Assembly: GCA_024345305.1 (NCBI GenBank)
Contig: BRON01000020.1
Span: forward strand, 434,001 to 498,000
From: Mrakia gelida
Lineage: Eukaryota > Basidiomycota > Tremellomycetes > Cystofilobasidiales > Mrakiaceae
Direction of reading: 5' to 3'
DNA length: 64,000 nt
The translations under genes were made by a program, and so were the position numbers. Of this stretch, positions 36,676 through 48,965 are shown one piece after another. The stretch's first letter is position 1. The number at the start of each line of letters is the position of its first letter. The notes beneath the pieces are model-generated. The model had not been told where the DNA came from, did not search any database, and saw only the letters and a list, made by a program, of their open reading frames with translations.

Positions 36676-39196
36676 ATGTTTCTCGAACACAGAGACCTTC
36701 CCTCCAACGTCTCAAACAAACTGGTGGTCGAGATGGCGAACGGACTCATTCACATCAAAGGGATCAGGCTCACCGTTCGAGAGGCAGCATCACAGGCTGT
36801 AGGTATTTCCCTACCTTCGTCTATATCCTATCAACCCAAGCTCACTCCTTCTCTTCTCTCTCTTTCGCGTTTACAGGTGCAAGGTTCCCTCGGTGTGCTT
36901 TCTTGTGTGATCGTCTTCGGACTTCTGTGTTACCTCCTCGTACGTTCACGACCTCGTCACTTCAGCCAGCGACCAGCACATACTGACCAAGTCGCTCGGT
37001 CTACAGTCCCATCTTGTTTTCCCCGGCCAAGGAGCGAGGAAGGAACGCTCCCTCTCCCTCAAACGGTTCTTGTCGACGGACAGTGAGTCTCGCTCCTCCT
37101 CTTCCCTACCTCGCCCGTTTCGAACTGACGTTCTATCTTATTTATCAGTGGGTCTGTATCTCGTGATGCTGTTCATCTCGGATCTCGGAATGAGTCTCGC
37201 TGCCATCGGCGACATCCCATGGAGTCGAAAGGTCAGCTCTCGACACGACCCCGTTTCGTTCTTCATCTCCCCCCCGCTGAACGCCCTCATCCTCCCCTTC
37301 TTTCACAGTTCATCATCATCCACTCGTCGCTGTGCAACTTCCAGGGTGTTATGAATCAGTTCGGAGTGACTGCAGCTGCGTTTTGGAAGTGAGTGTCGCG
37401 GCTTTCGCCTTTGCGTTGGTTTCTTCTTTTCTCGTTCGTAGAATTCGGAAGAGTTGACGCTGACTCGCTTTCCGGCTTTGTTCTCAGTCTATGCCTTGCC
37501 GTTCAAACCTTCTGCCTCCTTTTCGTACGATACACGCCGCCTTCTTGGGTGAAATGGGTCGTCGTGCCGTGAGTGTTTACGTCGCGTCGCTTCCTATGTC
37601 TCGAGCTGATCTACCTTCCTTCCCTCTCGCTTTGAGCAGTATCGGATGGACCTTCGCCATCCTCATGAGCATACTTGGACCTATACTCAACGAGTCGCCT
37701 TTCTCCTTCTACGGTGAGTATACTAGACTTTCTCGTCCTCCGTCAAAAAGACGTGTCTGACGGTCTCGGTTCTTCTGCTCTCGTTCCCCTCTTTTTTTGT
37801 TCTTTCTCACAGGGCCCAACTCGTCCGGATGCTGGCTCACCATCGGATCCTCCAACTACAAAGTCTGGCTTCGGTTTGTTCTTTCCTCTGCCCTTGTTCA
37901 AACGACGTCGTCGCGGTTCGATCTCGAACGACCCCGTCGCGCCTTGCTCATCCTCCTTCTCGATCTCCTTCGTCCCTCGCAGTGCCGTGGCCTTCATGTG
38001 CATCATCTCCCTCGCCATCATGTTCGTTCTCTACAGCATCCTCTTCCTCTCCCTCTCCGGCGCGTTGGAAAAGATCACCAACCGACAAAACAGCTCGACC
38101 GGACGAGGATCGTCTTCTGGCCCTGGAAGGTCGTCCAACGCCGTCTCTTCCTCCGTCACCCGTGGTCGACAGGTCAGGGATGTCGCTAGGAAGATGCTTT
38201 GGTGAGTTTAAAGAGGATAGAGTGCTCACGAGGAGACGACGTCGAACGGAACCGACGTCGCGCAAAACCGACGCGTCGAACGAACCCGGCGATTATCCGA
38301 GCAGAGTAGTGCCGACTTTTTGTCGCACGAAGCCTAGAAATTATAGTATCAGAGTGCTGACTTCTCCCTGGCGACTGTTTCGCCTTTATCCGGCAACAGG
38401 TACCCGCTTTCGTACTGCCTCCTCGCCCTCCCCCTTTCTATCCTCACGATCTACGCCGCACAAGGCAAGATCTTGGACCACGAGGTATACATCGCTGCAA
38501 ACGCGTGCTTCGTTCTTAATGGTCAGCTTCAAATTTCTCTCTGTCCGTCCTTCATCCATCTCTGACCCTCCTTCGTTTCTCGCACGCAGGTGTCTCCGAT
38601 GGTTCGTCCTTCCCTCCGACCACCCTCACTCCTCTCTTGTCCTGACCAGAGCTCCCTCTCTCTCCGTCTACCTCGCAGTCTTCATCTTCATCATCACTCG
38701 AAAGCATCTCCTCGCTTCTGCGTCCAACACTCCCTCGACCGGTCAAGGCCACGGCGGTATCTCGATGAACGTCGTCACCTCCGTCTTCAACCCTCCCAAC
38801 CAGTCCGGATCCATCGTCGTTGGCTCTCGCGCTCTCCCCTACGTTCGACCTCAGTCGCCCGTTGACAGTCTCGAGTCGGAGGTGGCGTCGTACATCGAAG
38901 GATCGTCGAAGGACGGACACGAGAAGAACGCGTGGGATTCGCAGCCCCCTACTCCCAAGCAGGCGAAGAGGACTTCGAAGGCTGAGAGGAGCGCTCGATC
39001 TCAGGGACACGAGGACTCGTTTGGGTTGACGGGGATCAGGAACGAGCATTACTTCGCGAAGAGTGAGTCGTCGTCGTTCATCCTTCGGCCGGTCGAGGAG
39101 ATGCTTCGTCGTGCTGACTTCCCTTTTCTCTCTCTCCTTTTCTCAGTCGACTGCACCGACGAGGAGAGCAGGTCATCGAAGGTTACTCTGGCCTGA
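36676..39196 (+). CDS. Seven-transmembrane receptor, Git3/cAMP-receptor-like GPCR
   Basis: Plasma-membrane receptor, about ten exons. The start MFLEHRDLPSNVSNKLVVEM has an N-x-S site in a short outside segment. Helices in order include LGVLSCVIVFGLLCYLL, VGLYLVMLFISDLGMSLAAI, FIIIHSSLCNFQGVMNQFGV, SLCLAVQTFCLLFVRY, IGWTFAILMSILGPIL, AVAFMCIISLAIMFVLYSIL and, after a long third cytosolic loop rich in Ser/Gly, WYPLSYCLLALPLSILTIYA and a last helix at DVFIFIITRKHLL. The long loop and the arrangement fit fungal Gpr1/Git3 and Dictyostelium cAMP-receptor-like proteins that couple to G-alpha and the cAMP pathway. The Ser-rich cytosolic tail (IDCTDEESRSSKVTLA end) offers phosphorylation sites. Ligand unknown. 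Confidence 0.85.
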
Positions 39197-40168
39197 ACGA
39201 GGGAAGAGTGAGTCTTCTTTTCGCTCTGAAGAACGAGGTCGACGCGTCTCCCTTCGAAGCTGTCGATTCGAAGCTGACTTCCTCTCGTCGTCCCTCTTGT
39301 TTCTTATCTCAGCTCGTTCGTAGAAGGATACCTTACTGTAGTTTTCAATCTAGTTTCATTGGGTTTTATGGCACTGAACTGAAGCCTGCTCGCTGTTCGT
39401 CGCGGGAAAGAAGAGGATCGAAACGCATCTCATCATCGAGAGACGAGGACCAGAGGAACTTGACCTCGGAGTCAAGTGGGTCCGACAAGGATACTCTTGC
39501 GGCGACGTCGAAGAAGAATCTCTCGAAATTTCTATGTAGAGGGAAAAGAGGCTCGAGCTTCTCGCCCCGGAACGAGAAGCGCCGACAGCGAGCTTCGCCT
39601 TCCTTCCCTCAAACAACCAGGTCGCTTTCTGACAGGTTTCCCACAGCTTTCAGGTAACGTCGCACATCTCGCTTGCTTCTATATTGGACTGAGCTGATCC
39701 TGGTTGTGTCTTCGTCGTTCTCACAGGCTTTCTACTCTATAGAATCAGCTCGACAAGGCGACTCTCTTTTGGTGAGCTTCCTCCTCCCTTCTTGCCTTGC
39801 CCTCCTCCCTTCCTCTTCCCTTACAAGTCTCGTTTGCGTCGAAAGCTATTACTGACCCTGATGATTGGTTTCCTACCCTTCAGATAGATCATCTAGCAGA
39901 CTCTACGCCCAAGATCTGAGCTCTCGGAGACTTGCTTCCTTTTTTTGGGTGAGCTTCGACGTCCCTTCCCTCCTCCCTCCTTCCTTCCTCCCTCGCTTCG
40001 TCGTCGTCTCTCAACTCTAGCTTCTTCTTCTCGTACCACACTCAGCTGAACTCTTCTGCTTTCTCTCTCCCCCACTCTCGTCAAATCCTCGACGTCGCTT
40101 GTCCCTTCCAGCACACTCGAACCTCACCCTTCGCCTCCCTCCCTCCTCCCATCTCCCCTCCCCTAACC
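39197..40168 (+). other. Non-coding region with intron-like spacing upstream of the seryl-tRNA synthetase gene
   Basis: About 970 bp. From 39,650 to 40,110 the plus strand shows repeated donor/acceptor-like pairs (GTAACGT...CACAG, GTGAGCTTCC...CTTCAG, GTGAGCTTCG...TTCCAG) flanking short segments full of stop codons. This would fit a spliced 5' UTR of the downstream gene or a spliced non-coding RNA. No protein frame. Confidence 0.4.
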
Positions 40169-42139
40169 ATGTCTCGCCTCCTCACCAAGCTCCCTCTTCG
40201 AACCTGCTCCCGCTCCTCCTCCTTCCTACTCTATCACCCTCACCGACGCTCCTCTACCCAGACCTCCTCCACCCACTCAACCCCTTCCGACGCCATCCCT
40301 CCAGCTCGTCTCTCCTACTCGGACCTCATCACCTCCCTCCCCTCCCTCCTCCACAACGCGTCCATCCGAAACGCACCCCTCACCGCCTCCCAAATCACCC
40401 AAGCCTCCTCCCTCGCCTCCCTTCGTCTCGTCAAGATCAACGCCATCGCCTCCCTCCGTAAATCTCGAGGTCTCCTCTCCGAGCAGGTCCGTCTCAAAAC
40501 ACCAGGAGCGCTCGAACAGGCTTCCGCTCTCAAGATCGATCTCAAACTCGCCGAGGAGGAACTCAAGATTGTCGAAGCAGACCTTCTGGATCTGGCGATG
40601 ATGATCCCGAACGAGACCCATCCAGCTGTACCCGTTGGACCCGAGGAGAACGCCGTCGAGATCGAGCGGATCGGACCTGTCGAAGGAGAGGAAGGGAGCT
40701 TGGTGGGAGTGGTGGATCCCAACAGGGATCATCTCATCATCGGGAGGGAGTTGGGAATCATCGACTTCGAGTCTGGGAGGCTCGTCAGCGGAGCAGGGTT
40801 CTACTTCCTGAGGAAGGAAGGGACGGTGTTGAGTCACGCGTTGGTTGGGTACGCGCTGGATTTGGCGATGAAGGCTGGATTCGAGGCTGCCAGCTGTCCG
40901 GATGTAGTAAGGACGGATGTCGGTGCGCGGTGTGGGTTCGCTCCTAGGGAGAGGGAGAGTCCCGCCGTCGAGGGAGAGGAGGGGAAAGCGAAGGTCGGAG
41001 ACGCGTCTCCCTCCTCCTCCTCTTCGCCATCGCCAACAGCATCGGAACCCCTCGTCTCCTCCCTCGCCGCTTCCCAGTCCTACCACATCCTCCCATCCAC
41101 TCCCGTCGCCGTTCCTCTCACCCTCGCAGGAACAGCAGAGATCCCTCTCGCCGGCGCCAACCTCCTTCGAACCTTCTACCCTTCGGAACTCCCTCTTCGA
41201 ACCGTCGGCGTCGGAAAGGCCTATCGAACGGAGATCGGAGCTGCTGATGCGAGAGGGCTGTATCGGGTGCATCAGTTCGAGAAGGTGGAGCTGTTTGTGG
41301 TGTGTCAGGAGGAGGATAGCGATCGGGAGATGGAGAGGTTGAGGGTCGTGCAGAGAGGGTTGGTGAGAGGATTGGGGTTGGGTGTCAGGTCAGTTCAAGC
41401 CTTTCTTGATTTGCTTTGAGATGAGGGTGGGAGAACTGCGACGAAAGGAGTGGTCGCAGTCGTATAATCCGAGCCCAAACTGACCTCGTTCGACGCGTCT
41501 CTCGTTTCTTTCCCCTTTGCAGAGTCCTCGACATGCCAACGGAAGAGCTCGGAGCTGCTGCCTACAGGAAGTACGACATGGAAGCTTGGATGCCTGGACG
41601 TGGCTCTTGGGGAGAGGTACGTCTACCAGACTTTTCTTCGTTCGTTTTGCTCGTCGATGAGACTGACGCGTCTTCCCCTCGTCGCTCAGATCTCATCGAC
41701 CTCAAACTGCACCTCCTACCAATCCCGCCGCCTCCACATCTCCTACCAAACCCCTACTCCTCCTTCCTCCTCCTCTTCGGCTCCCTGCCCGCCCGTCAAA
41801 CCAACCACTTTCGCGCACACCCTCAACGGAACAGCAGCAGCCATCCCCCGTCTCATCGTCGCCTTGCTCGAGAACGGAGTCGTCTTCTCCTCCCTCCCCA
41901 TGTCCATTGAGGACAAGTACCAGGAGGGACTCCTCAAGAAGAAGGGAGGAGGAGGGAAGAGTGGAAGGGTCGTGAAGAAGAAGACGGTCAAAGGGAAGGA
42001 CGGGGAGGAGGACGAGGAGAGGAAGGAGACGTTGGACGAAGGGCTGAGGATCGTTGGGATGAGGTTGCCCGAGGCGTTGAAGAGGTTCTGGATCGGGCCG
42101 GAGGTGATGGGGAACGTACCTATCGAGTGGGTTGAATGA
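40169..42139 (+). CDS. Mitochondrial seryl-tRNA synthetase
   Basis: Class II aminoacyl-tRNA synthetase charging mitochondrial tRNA-Ser (yeast counterpart DIA4). The N-terminus [20 protein letters not shown] is Arg/Ser-rich without acids, a typical matrix-targeting sequence. A coiled-coil tRNA-binding arm follows ([20 protein letters not shown] to [20 protein letters not shown]). The catalytic core has [35 protein letters not shown], motif 2 [20 protein letters not shown] in the form YRTEIG...HQFEKVELF, and motif 3 [20 protein letters not shown] with [17 protein letters not shown] is the serine-site region, and [15 protein letters not shown] is also typical. Three exons. Acidic and Ser-rich insertions at about residues 255-285 and a Lys-rich one near the end are unusual but in loop positions. 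Confidence 0.95.
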
Positions 42140-42387
42140 TGTTCTTGAGAGTCGAGTTCGTGCATGAGAGGGGATCCCTCGAATGCGACCGCGAGGCCTC
42201 CCCGAAGACGCGTCTCAGCCTTACGTTGAGGTCGGAGGAAACGGACCTCAGCGGCCTCCGATTTCTTCTCCCGTCATTTTCTTGGCTGACAGGGAGCACA
42301 AGATCGAGAATTTAAGCGAAGCTGACGTCTGTCGCCGTTCCTGCTCTTTTTCCGAACCTCCACCATCTCCCCTCCTCCTTCCTCAGC
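42140..42387. promoter_or_regulatory. Short intergenic region with a CRE-like TGACGTC
   Basis: About 250 bp between tandem genes. It holds GCTGACGTCTG near 42,322; a matching GCTGACGTCCG lies about 60 bp upstream of the paralogous reductase at 60497. A shared CRE/bZIP-type site is possible but unproven. Confidence 0.35.
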
Positions 42388-44314
42388 ATGCTTCCCCTTT
42401 CCACCATCGACTTTCACGGAGACCAGGTCTCCGCTATTGGATTTGGAGCGATGAGGATCTCGGAGGCGTATGGTACTGACTTCAAGGAGGTTCCTGACGT
42501 TTTGAACAAGTTGGTGGAAAGGCGAGTCCTGCGTTTCGCTCTCTGCCTCGACTCTTTCGCTCACCTTACTTCTTCCTTCTTCTCCTGATTCTTCTCCTGA
42601 TTCGGTGCAGAGGGGAGTGAGTTTCTGCGTCTCTTCTCCTCGTTTTTTCGTCTCTCGTTTGCTCAGCACGCTTCTCGCTCGCTGTCCTTTTCCAGCACTT
42701 CCGATGTCTACGGCGGTGGAGAGAGCGAAAAGCTTCTCGCCCCTCTCCTCGCCCAAAAGGGGTACGTTCCTGGTGTCTTCGTCCTCGTTGCTCGATCTAT
42801 CCGACGGAGACGCGTCGCACGAAAAGTGCTCACTTGCGTCGCTATTCTGGTTCGACTCCTGATGCTCTCCCAGATCCAAGATCTTCATCGGAACCAAGTT
42901 CGGGCTCACCAAGACTGGAACCGGCGAGTATGACGCTCGAGGAGATAGAGCCTACATCAGAGAGGCTTGTGAGGCGAGCTTGAAGCGATTGGGAGTTGAT
43001 TCGGTGCGTCGACGCGACGAGCTGCTTCCTTTTTTTTCTCTTCCTTCCTGCTCTCCGAGCTGACGACCTCGCTATGTTTCCTTTCAGATCGATCTCTACA
43101 ATCAGCACCGAGTTGATCCCAAGGTTCCCATCGAGGAGACGATGATGGCGTTGAAGGAGCTTCAAGACGAGGGAAAGGTTCGTCGTTCGACGTTCGGACT
43201 GTTTCTCGTCCTCGACTCCTCACTCTTTAACTCAGGCTGGACCCTCTCTATTCACGGGGATTTCCCTTCCGTCCTTCTAGATCAAGCACATCGGGTTCGT
43301 CTTCGTCCAGGTCCAGTCACCTGCCTTTCGACTCCTTCGCTCGACGCGTCTCGTCGCTGACCTCCAAGTTCCAACCCCGCTCTCCTTTTTTGTCCAGCAT
43401 CTCCGAGTGCTCTCTCGAGACTCTCAAACGAGCTGCCAAAGTCGTCAAAGTGGCTGCTCTTCAAATCGAGTACTCGATCTTCACTCCCGACATCGAGACG
43501 AACGGAATCCTCGACGCATGCAGAGGTCAGCCTTTGCACCTCCTTTTCGCTGCTCGTCTTTCTCCTTCTGACGAGTTGTCGCTCACTCATCGACAGAACT
43601 CGGAATCATCGTCGTCGCCTACTCTCCCGTTGGACGAGGCTTCCTTTCTACCACTTGGAAGACCAGCGACGAGATTCCCGACGACGACTGTAAGTTCGTC
43701 GTCTTGATCGTCGCGGTTCGTCCTTCGAGCCTCCTGCTCTGCTGACTGAAGCTCCTCTTCGTATGTGCAGTTCGAAAGACCATCCCTCGATGGCAAGGAG
43801 AAGCCTTCCAAGCCAACCTTCGATTCGTCGAGGAGATCAAAAAGGTTCGTCGTCGCGTCTCGTCGTCTCCCCTCGCGTCGTCTCTCTTTTTGCCGATCTC
43901 TCCTCGCTGACTTCGGTCCATGTCGCTTTGACCCCAGCTCGCCGAGAAGAAACCATGCACCGCCAACCAACTCGCTCTCGCCTGGGTCGTGAAACAACCT
44001 GGCGTTCTTCCCATCCCTGGAACCAAACGAGTCAAGTGTTTGTCCCCCTCCCGTCTTTTATCTCTCTCGTCCACGCTCGCTCTCGAGACTCGATCCTCTG
44101 GAGATGGTGAAGTCGAACCTTGACGCTAACTCCCTCTCTCCATGCCTTCCCTCCTCGACGCACCTCGACTCTCGCAGACCTCGAAGAAAACCTCGCTGCC
44201 GCGTCCATCGTCCTGTCGGATCAAGACGAGAAGGAGATCAGAGACTTGATGGAGAGGGTCAAGATCGTTGGAGGGAGATACAACGAGAGCATGACTGCTG
44301 ATTTGGGGAAATGA
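42388..44314 (+). CDS. Aldo-keto reductase (pyridoxal-reductase/AKR8-like), paralog A
   Basis: Cytosolic NADPH-dependent oxidoreductase. Exons give [54 protein letters not shown] (catalytic Asp and Tyr), [20 protein letters not shown] (catalytic Lys), [20 protein letters not shown] (catalytic His), the 14-nt exon IKHIG at 43281-43294, [60 protein letters not shown] with [13 protein letters not shown] (NADPH-binding region) and [18 protein letters not shown]. The family fold is complete. Compared with paralog B (60.5 kb) the small exon before DTSDVYG is only 6 nt (42611-42616) instead of 18, losing Cys-Asp-Phe-Trp, and intron 1 appears to use a GC donor (GCGAGT at 42522). The substrate could be pyridoxal or another aldehyde. 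Confidence 0.9.
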
Positions 44315-44622
44315 GGCGAGTTGACTCGAGGAGCGTCGCGTCGAGGGTTTGGGGTTCTTCTGTTTTTCGTTTCTTCTTTTGCTTGACGACCATGATCACG
44401 AGCCTATACTTCTATCATCTCGAAAGAGGGCTCTCGGGCTGAGTAAGACGAATGCGAGAGAGAGAAAGAGAGCGGCCAATGAACGGAGAACGCGAGTCGC
44501 GTCGCGTCGTCCGCTCTGTCTTCTTTTCCCTTCTTCTCCCCTTCCTTTCTCTCTCCCAAACTCTCTCGGCGAACGAACCAGCGTATCGAATAACCAAACG
44601 ACCCACTCGTCGGTCCAAAAAC
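44315..44622. other. Convergent 3' region
   Basis: About 310 bp between converging stops; no gene seen. Confidence 0.5.
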
Positions 44623-47600
44623 CTAAACATCCTCACTCAAACTAGTCCTAACAGGCTCGTATCCTCCTCCTCTCCCCCCTCCTCCCATCGACATACTCGG
44701 CAGCTTCATCGACCCCATGGAGCTCGTCATCCCGCGCTTATCGAACCCAGAGTTAGGGATCTCGTAGAGTTGAGTGTAATCGACTTGCAGTCCTCCTCCG
44801 GCGGTCCAGAAGTCTCCACAGTTCTGTTCACGAGAGGGGAGGGGGAGCAGGGTCAGTTTTGGGGTTTCGTCTCGACGCGTCGAGGACGAAGGGGTTCGGG
44901 TTGAGGGTCGAGGGTTTCGAACGACGTACCCTGACAAGCCCCTGATCGAACGGGTTCTGATCCTTCCCAGCCATAGCCAACCCCTTCGCCGCCTTCCCCT
45001 TCGTGAACCTATCGAGTCCAAGGATCTGAAGCATGAAGCCCATTTTCCCCGTGAACGACATCCCTCCTCCGTTCTTCCCTCCTCCTCCCCCACCAGGCCC
45101 ATGATTATGCCCAGCGTGCGCTCCTCCTGACGGAGGTTCGATCCCCTCCCCACTCTCCACATCAGGCTCATCAACTCCCGTAGGATCCAAACTCATCCCT
45201 CCTCCTCCTCCATTCCCTCCTCCCACACCGACCATCGCTCCACTCTGATCCCGCAACGACGACCCTCCTCGACCTCCCATGAAGCCGTACCGACCGAGGT
45301 TGGAGACTTCCAGGGTCGTCATCTGTTTGGCGACCTGCCAGATCTGACCGACGACGAGGATGGAGGTCCAAGTGAGTTGGAGGGTCGCCCAGGCGGCGAT
45401 GGAGAAGAGGTGAGTGTCGTAGCCTGTTGCGGTGCAGAGGGTGGAAGGGAGGATGCAGGGAGCGCCGGTTTCGGGGGTCCAGGTGGGGGCCATTTCGAGG
45501 AAGTCTAGGGTGGGTGGGGGAGGAGGCGGCGGGCGGGCGGGTGGGAAGGGGCGGGTGGGTGGGAGGAAAGAGAAGGGAGGGAGAAGGGAAGGGCGGAAGG
45601 AGAGGTGTGAGCTCAAACTCGTCCGAAACGCGTCGAAATATCTCTGGGACGTACATTGGAACGTAAGGATATCAAAGAGGATGATCCCAGTGAGAAGAGT
45701 GGTGATGAAGATGAGGAATTGACGATGGTTGTGGACTCCGACTGAACGAACGAAGAGCGAGACGCGACGAGATCAGCTCAGCTCAGCTTGAACGAACGCG
45801 TTTCTGGCCCTTCTCGTCCGCTCTCGAGTGAGAGATAAACGTACCACAGTTCCAGACCCAAGGACAGTGACTGAGCAAACGAGCGCGGAGCGAGCGAGTC
45901 AGTTGGGTTCTTCGTCGCGCCTCGTCTCGTGCTCTCGAAGTCGTTGAGGAGAGAAGAAGACTCACTGATCGAACCTCGCCGTACACTTGTTATCGATCCT
46001 ACAGTGCTTCGATCGAAGAGGTTTCTTGGCCTGTTCAGACGAAACACCTCGTCAGCTCGATTCGAACTCGACGAACGAACGAAGGAAAAGAGCCACGCAC
46101 CATGCAAACGATACAGAAGTTGGTCCCGTTAAACCTCCCCGTTCCCGTCAAGTCCTCGATGATCTGTGGTCGCCATTCAGTGGAAAAGAGAGGGTTAACG
46201 AACGAAGAGCGAACGAGAGACGAGACGCGTCGGTCGTTGAAGGAAGGAATGGGAGAGGCTTACCTCCTTCAACTCAGCATCACTACTCGGTTTGGGTGCA
46301 GTCCCAGCATCGAGCGTGACGGATCTTATGAAGTTGTAGACTGCCAGACTGTACGAGATGAAGAAGAGGAGGTTGTAGAACGCGTAGCCGGGGGTGTCTG
46401 CGTTTTCGAGGTTGGAGTCCAGGTCGCGTCGCTTCGGTCAGCTTCACTTCACGAAACACTTCGAGAGACGAATCGCGAGACAGAGAGGCAGGGAAGAGGG
46501 ACACTCACGATAAACAAGCCTCGTAATCCAAGCCTGTCCAACCCAGATCATGCTCGCGACGATGATGGAAGCGAAGTAAGGCGATTTGGCGAGGATGTCT
46601 CCCGTTCCTTTGTAGTCGAGGAGGGTTCGGGTGATGAGCTGGAAAGAGAGAGCCGAACAAGAAAGACGCGAAGCGAGTGAGCTTGAGTGCGTTAGAGGAA
46701 GAGACAAGGCGGAGGGAGGGCAGAAGGACGAACGTGATGCATGAGGTAGAACTCTCCAAACGCGAGGAAAGTACTCGTGTACCACGGTAGAAGCTTGACC
46801 GTCGTGATGATGAGGTAGCCGAAGATCGTAGGCAGACAGAAGATGGCGATTTTGGTGTTCCTCTGCGAGCGAAAAGAAAGCAGAACGAGCGAGACGCGAG
46901 TCAGCTCGAGCTCAACCTCAACCTCCCTCGCCCCCCCCCCCCCCCCCCCCCCCCTCCCTCCCCACCCCGTCCTTTCATCGCAGCTCGCACTCACCTCACT
47001 CAACACCCCTTCCTTAACCCTCCCATCCTCTCCCCTCCCACTCTCCTCCAAACCCTTCCTCCAAGCTCCCAGACTCTTCAGCTCCTCAGCCATGTCCCTC
47101 GGGGTCTTCCCCTGCTCGTCCTTCACGTCCAGTTCCGCTCCTGCTTCGATCAGGCGTCGGATGCAGACTTTGTTTCCTTTGACGACAGCCCAGTGTAAGG
47201 GTGTGAGACCTGAGTTGTCGGAGGTGTGAGGGGAGGCGGAGTGGTGGAGGAGGAGGTCGAGGGAGATGGCGTCGCCTGAGGGGACGAGGGACGGGAGGAA
47301 GCGAAGGTGAGCTCGCGGCAGGAAGGGCGAGGAAGAGGAGAGCGACGACTAAGAAGATGACGAGAGTAGTTGATACAGAATAGGAGACTAGGGACTGACC
47401 TTGGTAAGCAGCCCACATCAGAGCGGTATGACCGTCGGAATCCTTCGCGTCGACGGCGACGGGTTGGTGGAGGACGTAGAGAAGAGGCATGACCTGGAGA
47501 GAGGAAACCGATGAGAAGACAGTGTTAGCTCAATACACATACACTCCTAGCTTGGTCTAGCAGCTACGACCACAAAGCGCGAGACCAAAGAGCAACGACG

Positions 47601-48654
47601 ACTCGCAACGAAGAAGACGAATGAAGGAAGGAAGCTCGAGCTCACCATGCTCGAGTGCGTGACCAGATGAAGGGTGTTGAACCCTTGAGAATCCGACAAC
47701 GAAGGGTCTGCTCCATGAGCGATGAGAAGGTGGATCACGTAGAGATGGCCGTTCCTGTTCGACGAAAGAAAACGAGGTCAATCGAGATGCCGAGAGTGGG
47801 AGGGGAGGGACGAATGAAGGACAGGTCGCGAGCTCGTTCCTCCTCCCTTCCCTTCGTCCCTCCCTCTCTCGCCCGGCCAAAGCTGATGCCACGAGCTCCT
47901 CCCCGAGCGAGAGGAGGGGAATATGTATGCAGAGGTCTGAAACGAGAGCGAGGACTGACCTAGCAGCCCACTGAAGAGGAGTAGCGACGAGATCTCCTCC
48001 GATGGCATCCACGTCGGCTCCGTTGTCGAGAAGGAATCGACACGCTCCGAGCTGAGGACGAAAGTGACGAAGTTATAAAAGAAACAAGAGTCAGCTCTCT
48101 GTCTATAAAGGATGGTCGAAAGAGGAGCGAGCGTCGAAGCGACGGAAGAGCCGAAAGAAGAGACGAAGCTCACCTGGGCGTTGATGCTGCGAGAGAGACG
48201 AGAACGAGAACAGCCCGAGATCGAGAGAGTCAGCATGGAAAATCTTCTCCTCATCAGGGTCGAAGGTAGATGTATGCTGAGCTCACGCTGCCCAATGTAA
48301 AGGAGTGACGTTCTGATCGTCTCTATCGTTGGCTGTTGCTTTCCCCTCCTTGATGAGCCGTTCAATCGACTGCACGTCACCTCGTTGAGCGGCTGAGTGG
48401 ATCGTGACCTGGAAACGAGATTAATGTATACATCCGCAGTCAGCACGGAGAAGAGTGAAAGAGAGAGAGATATCGTGAGCTGACCTCGTCCGATTGTTGT
48501 TGAACGTTCGAGGGAGAGGAAGGGGAAGGAGCTGAAGGTTGAGCTGTCTCTGCTTTCGATGGCAGGGAGGTGTCGTCGATGGATGCTGTGGCGGGAGTGG
48601 ATTTGAGGGGGATCAAGAGTCCACCAGAGGAGGAGGAGGATAGTGAGGGGTCCA
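44623..48654 (-). CDS. AKR1: Ankyrin-repeat DHHC palmitoyltransferase (Akr1 type)
   Basis: Golgi/endomembrane protein S-acyltransferase. It starts [20 protein letters not shown] at 48654. The N-terminal half has about five to six ankyrin repeats: [85 protein letters not shown] and [20 protein letters not shown]. Membrane helices follow ([20 protein letters not shown] and others). The Cys-rich domain is [20 protein letters not shown] with [24 protein letters not shown] is the catalytic motif. Later come [21 protein letters not shown] helices and [20 protein letters not shown]. The C-terminus is Gly-rich and ends [11 protein letters not shown]. Yeast Akr1 palmitoylates casein kinases Yck1/2; substrates here are unknown. 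One intron contains a 24-C run. Confidence 0.95.
46931..46954. repeat. Poly-C tract of 24 bases inside an intron of AKR1
   Basis: A homopolymer of 24 C on the plus strand, so G-run in the transcript of the minus-strand gene. It lies between the ankyrin-domain and first transmembrane exons. Such a tract can form G-quadruplex structures and is prone to length change and assembly error. Confidence 0.9.
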
Positions 48655-48965
48655 TCCGTGTAGATAGAGGTCGTTGCGGGTGGAGGAAGAGAGAGAGAAG
48701 AGGGAAGGAAGGACGAAAGAGGAGAGCGGAGGTCAACACCGCTTGAGTTCGAGACGAATTCGTCACCTCGCAACGGCCACAACACCAATATACCGACTCT
48801 CGAGAAAACCTTCCCAGCTCTCTTCCATCGAGTCTCTATCTACCCGTGAGAATCTCTTCAAATCGGCGTCAAAATCGCTTCGAACCCGCGCTCAGAAACC
48901 ATCTCCCCCTTCGGCGCTCCTCCGACGACCTCCTTCTTCCCTCTTGCCCCTTGACCTCTCTCACG
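48655..48965. promoter_or_regulatory. Compact divergent promoter
   Basis: 311 bp shared by the palmitoyltransferase (minus) and amidohydrolase (plus) genes. It is C/T-rich on the plus strand near 48,900-48,960. No TATA box seen. Confidence 0.5.

Noticed and set aside
40277..41272. 331-codon minus-strand frame opposite the seryl-tRNA synthetase
   Set aside because: Shadow frame caused by strong third-position C/G use in the true gene; no domain or splice logic.
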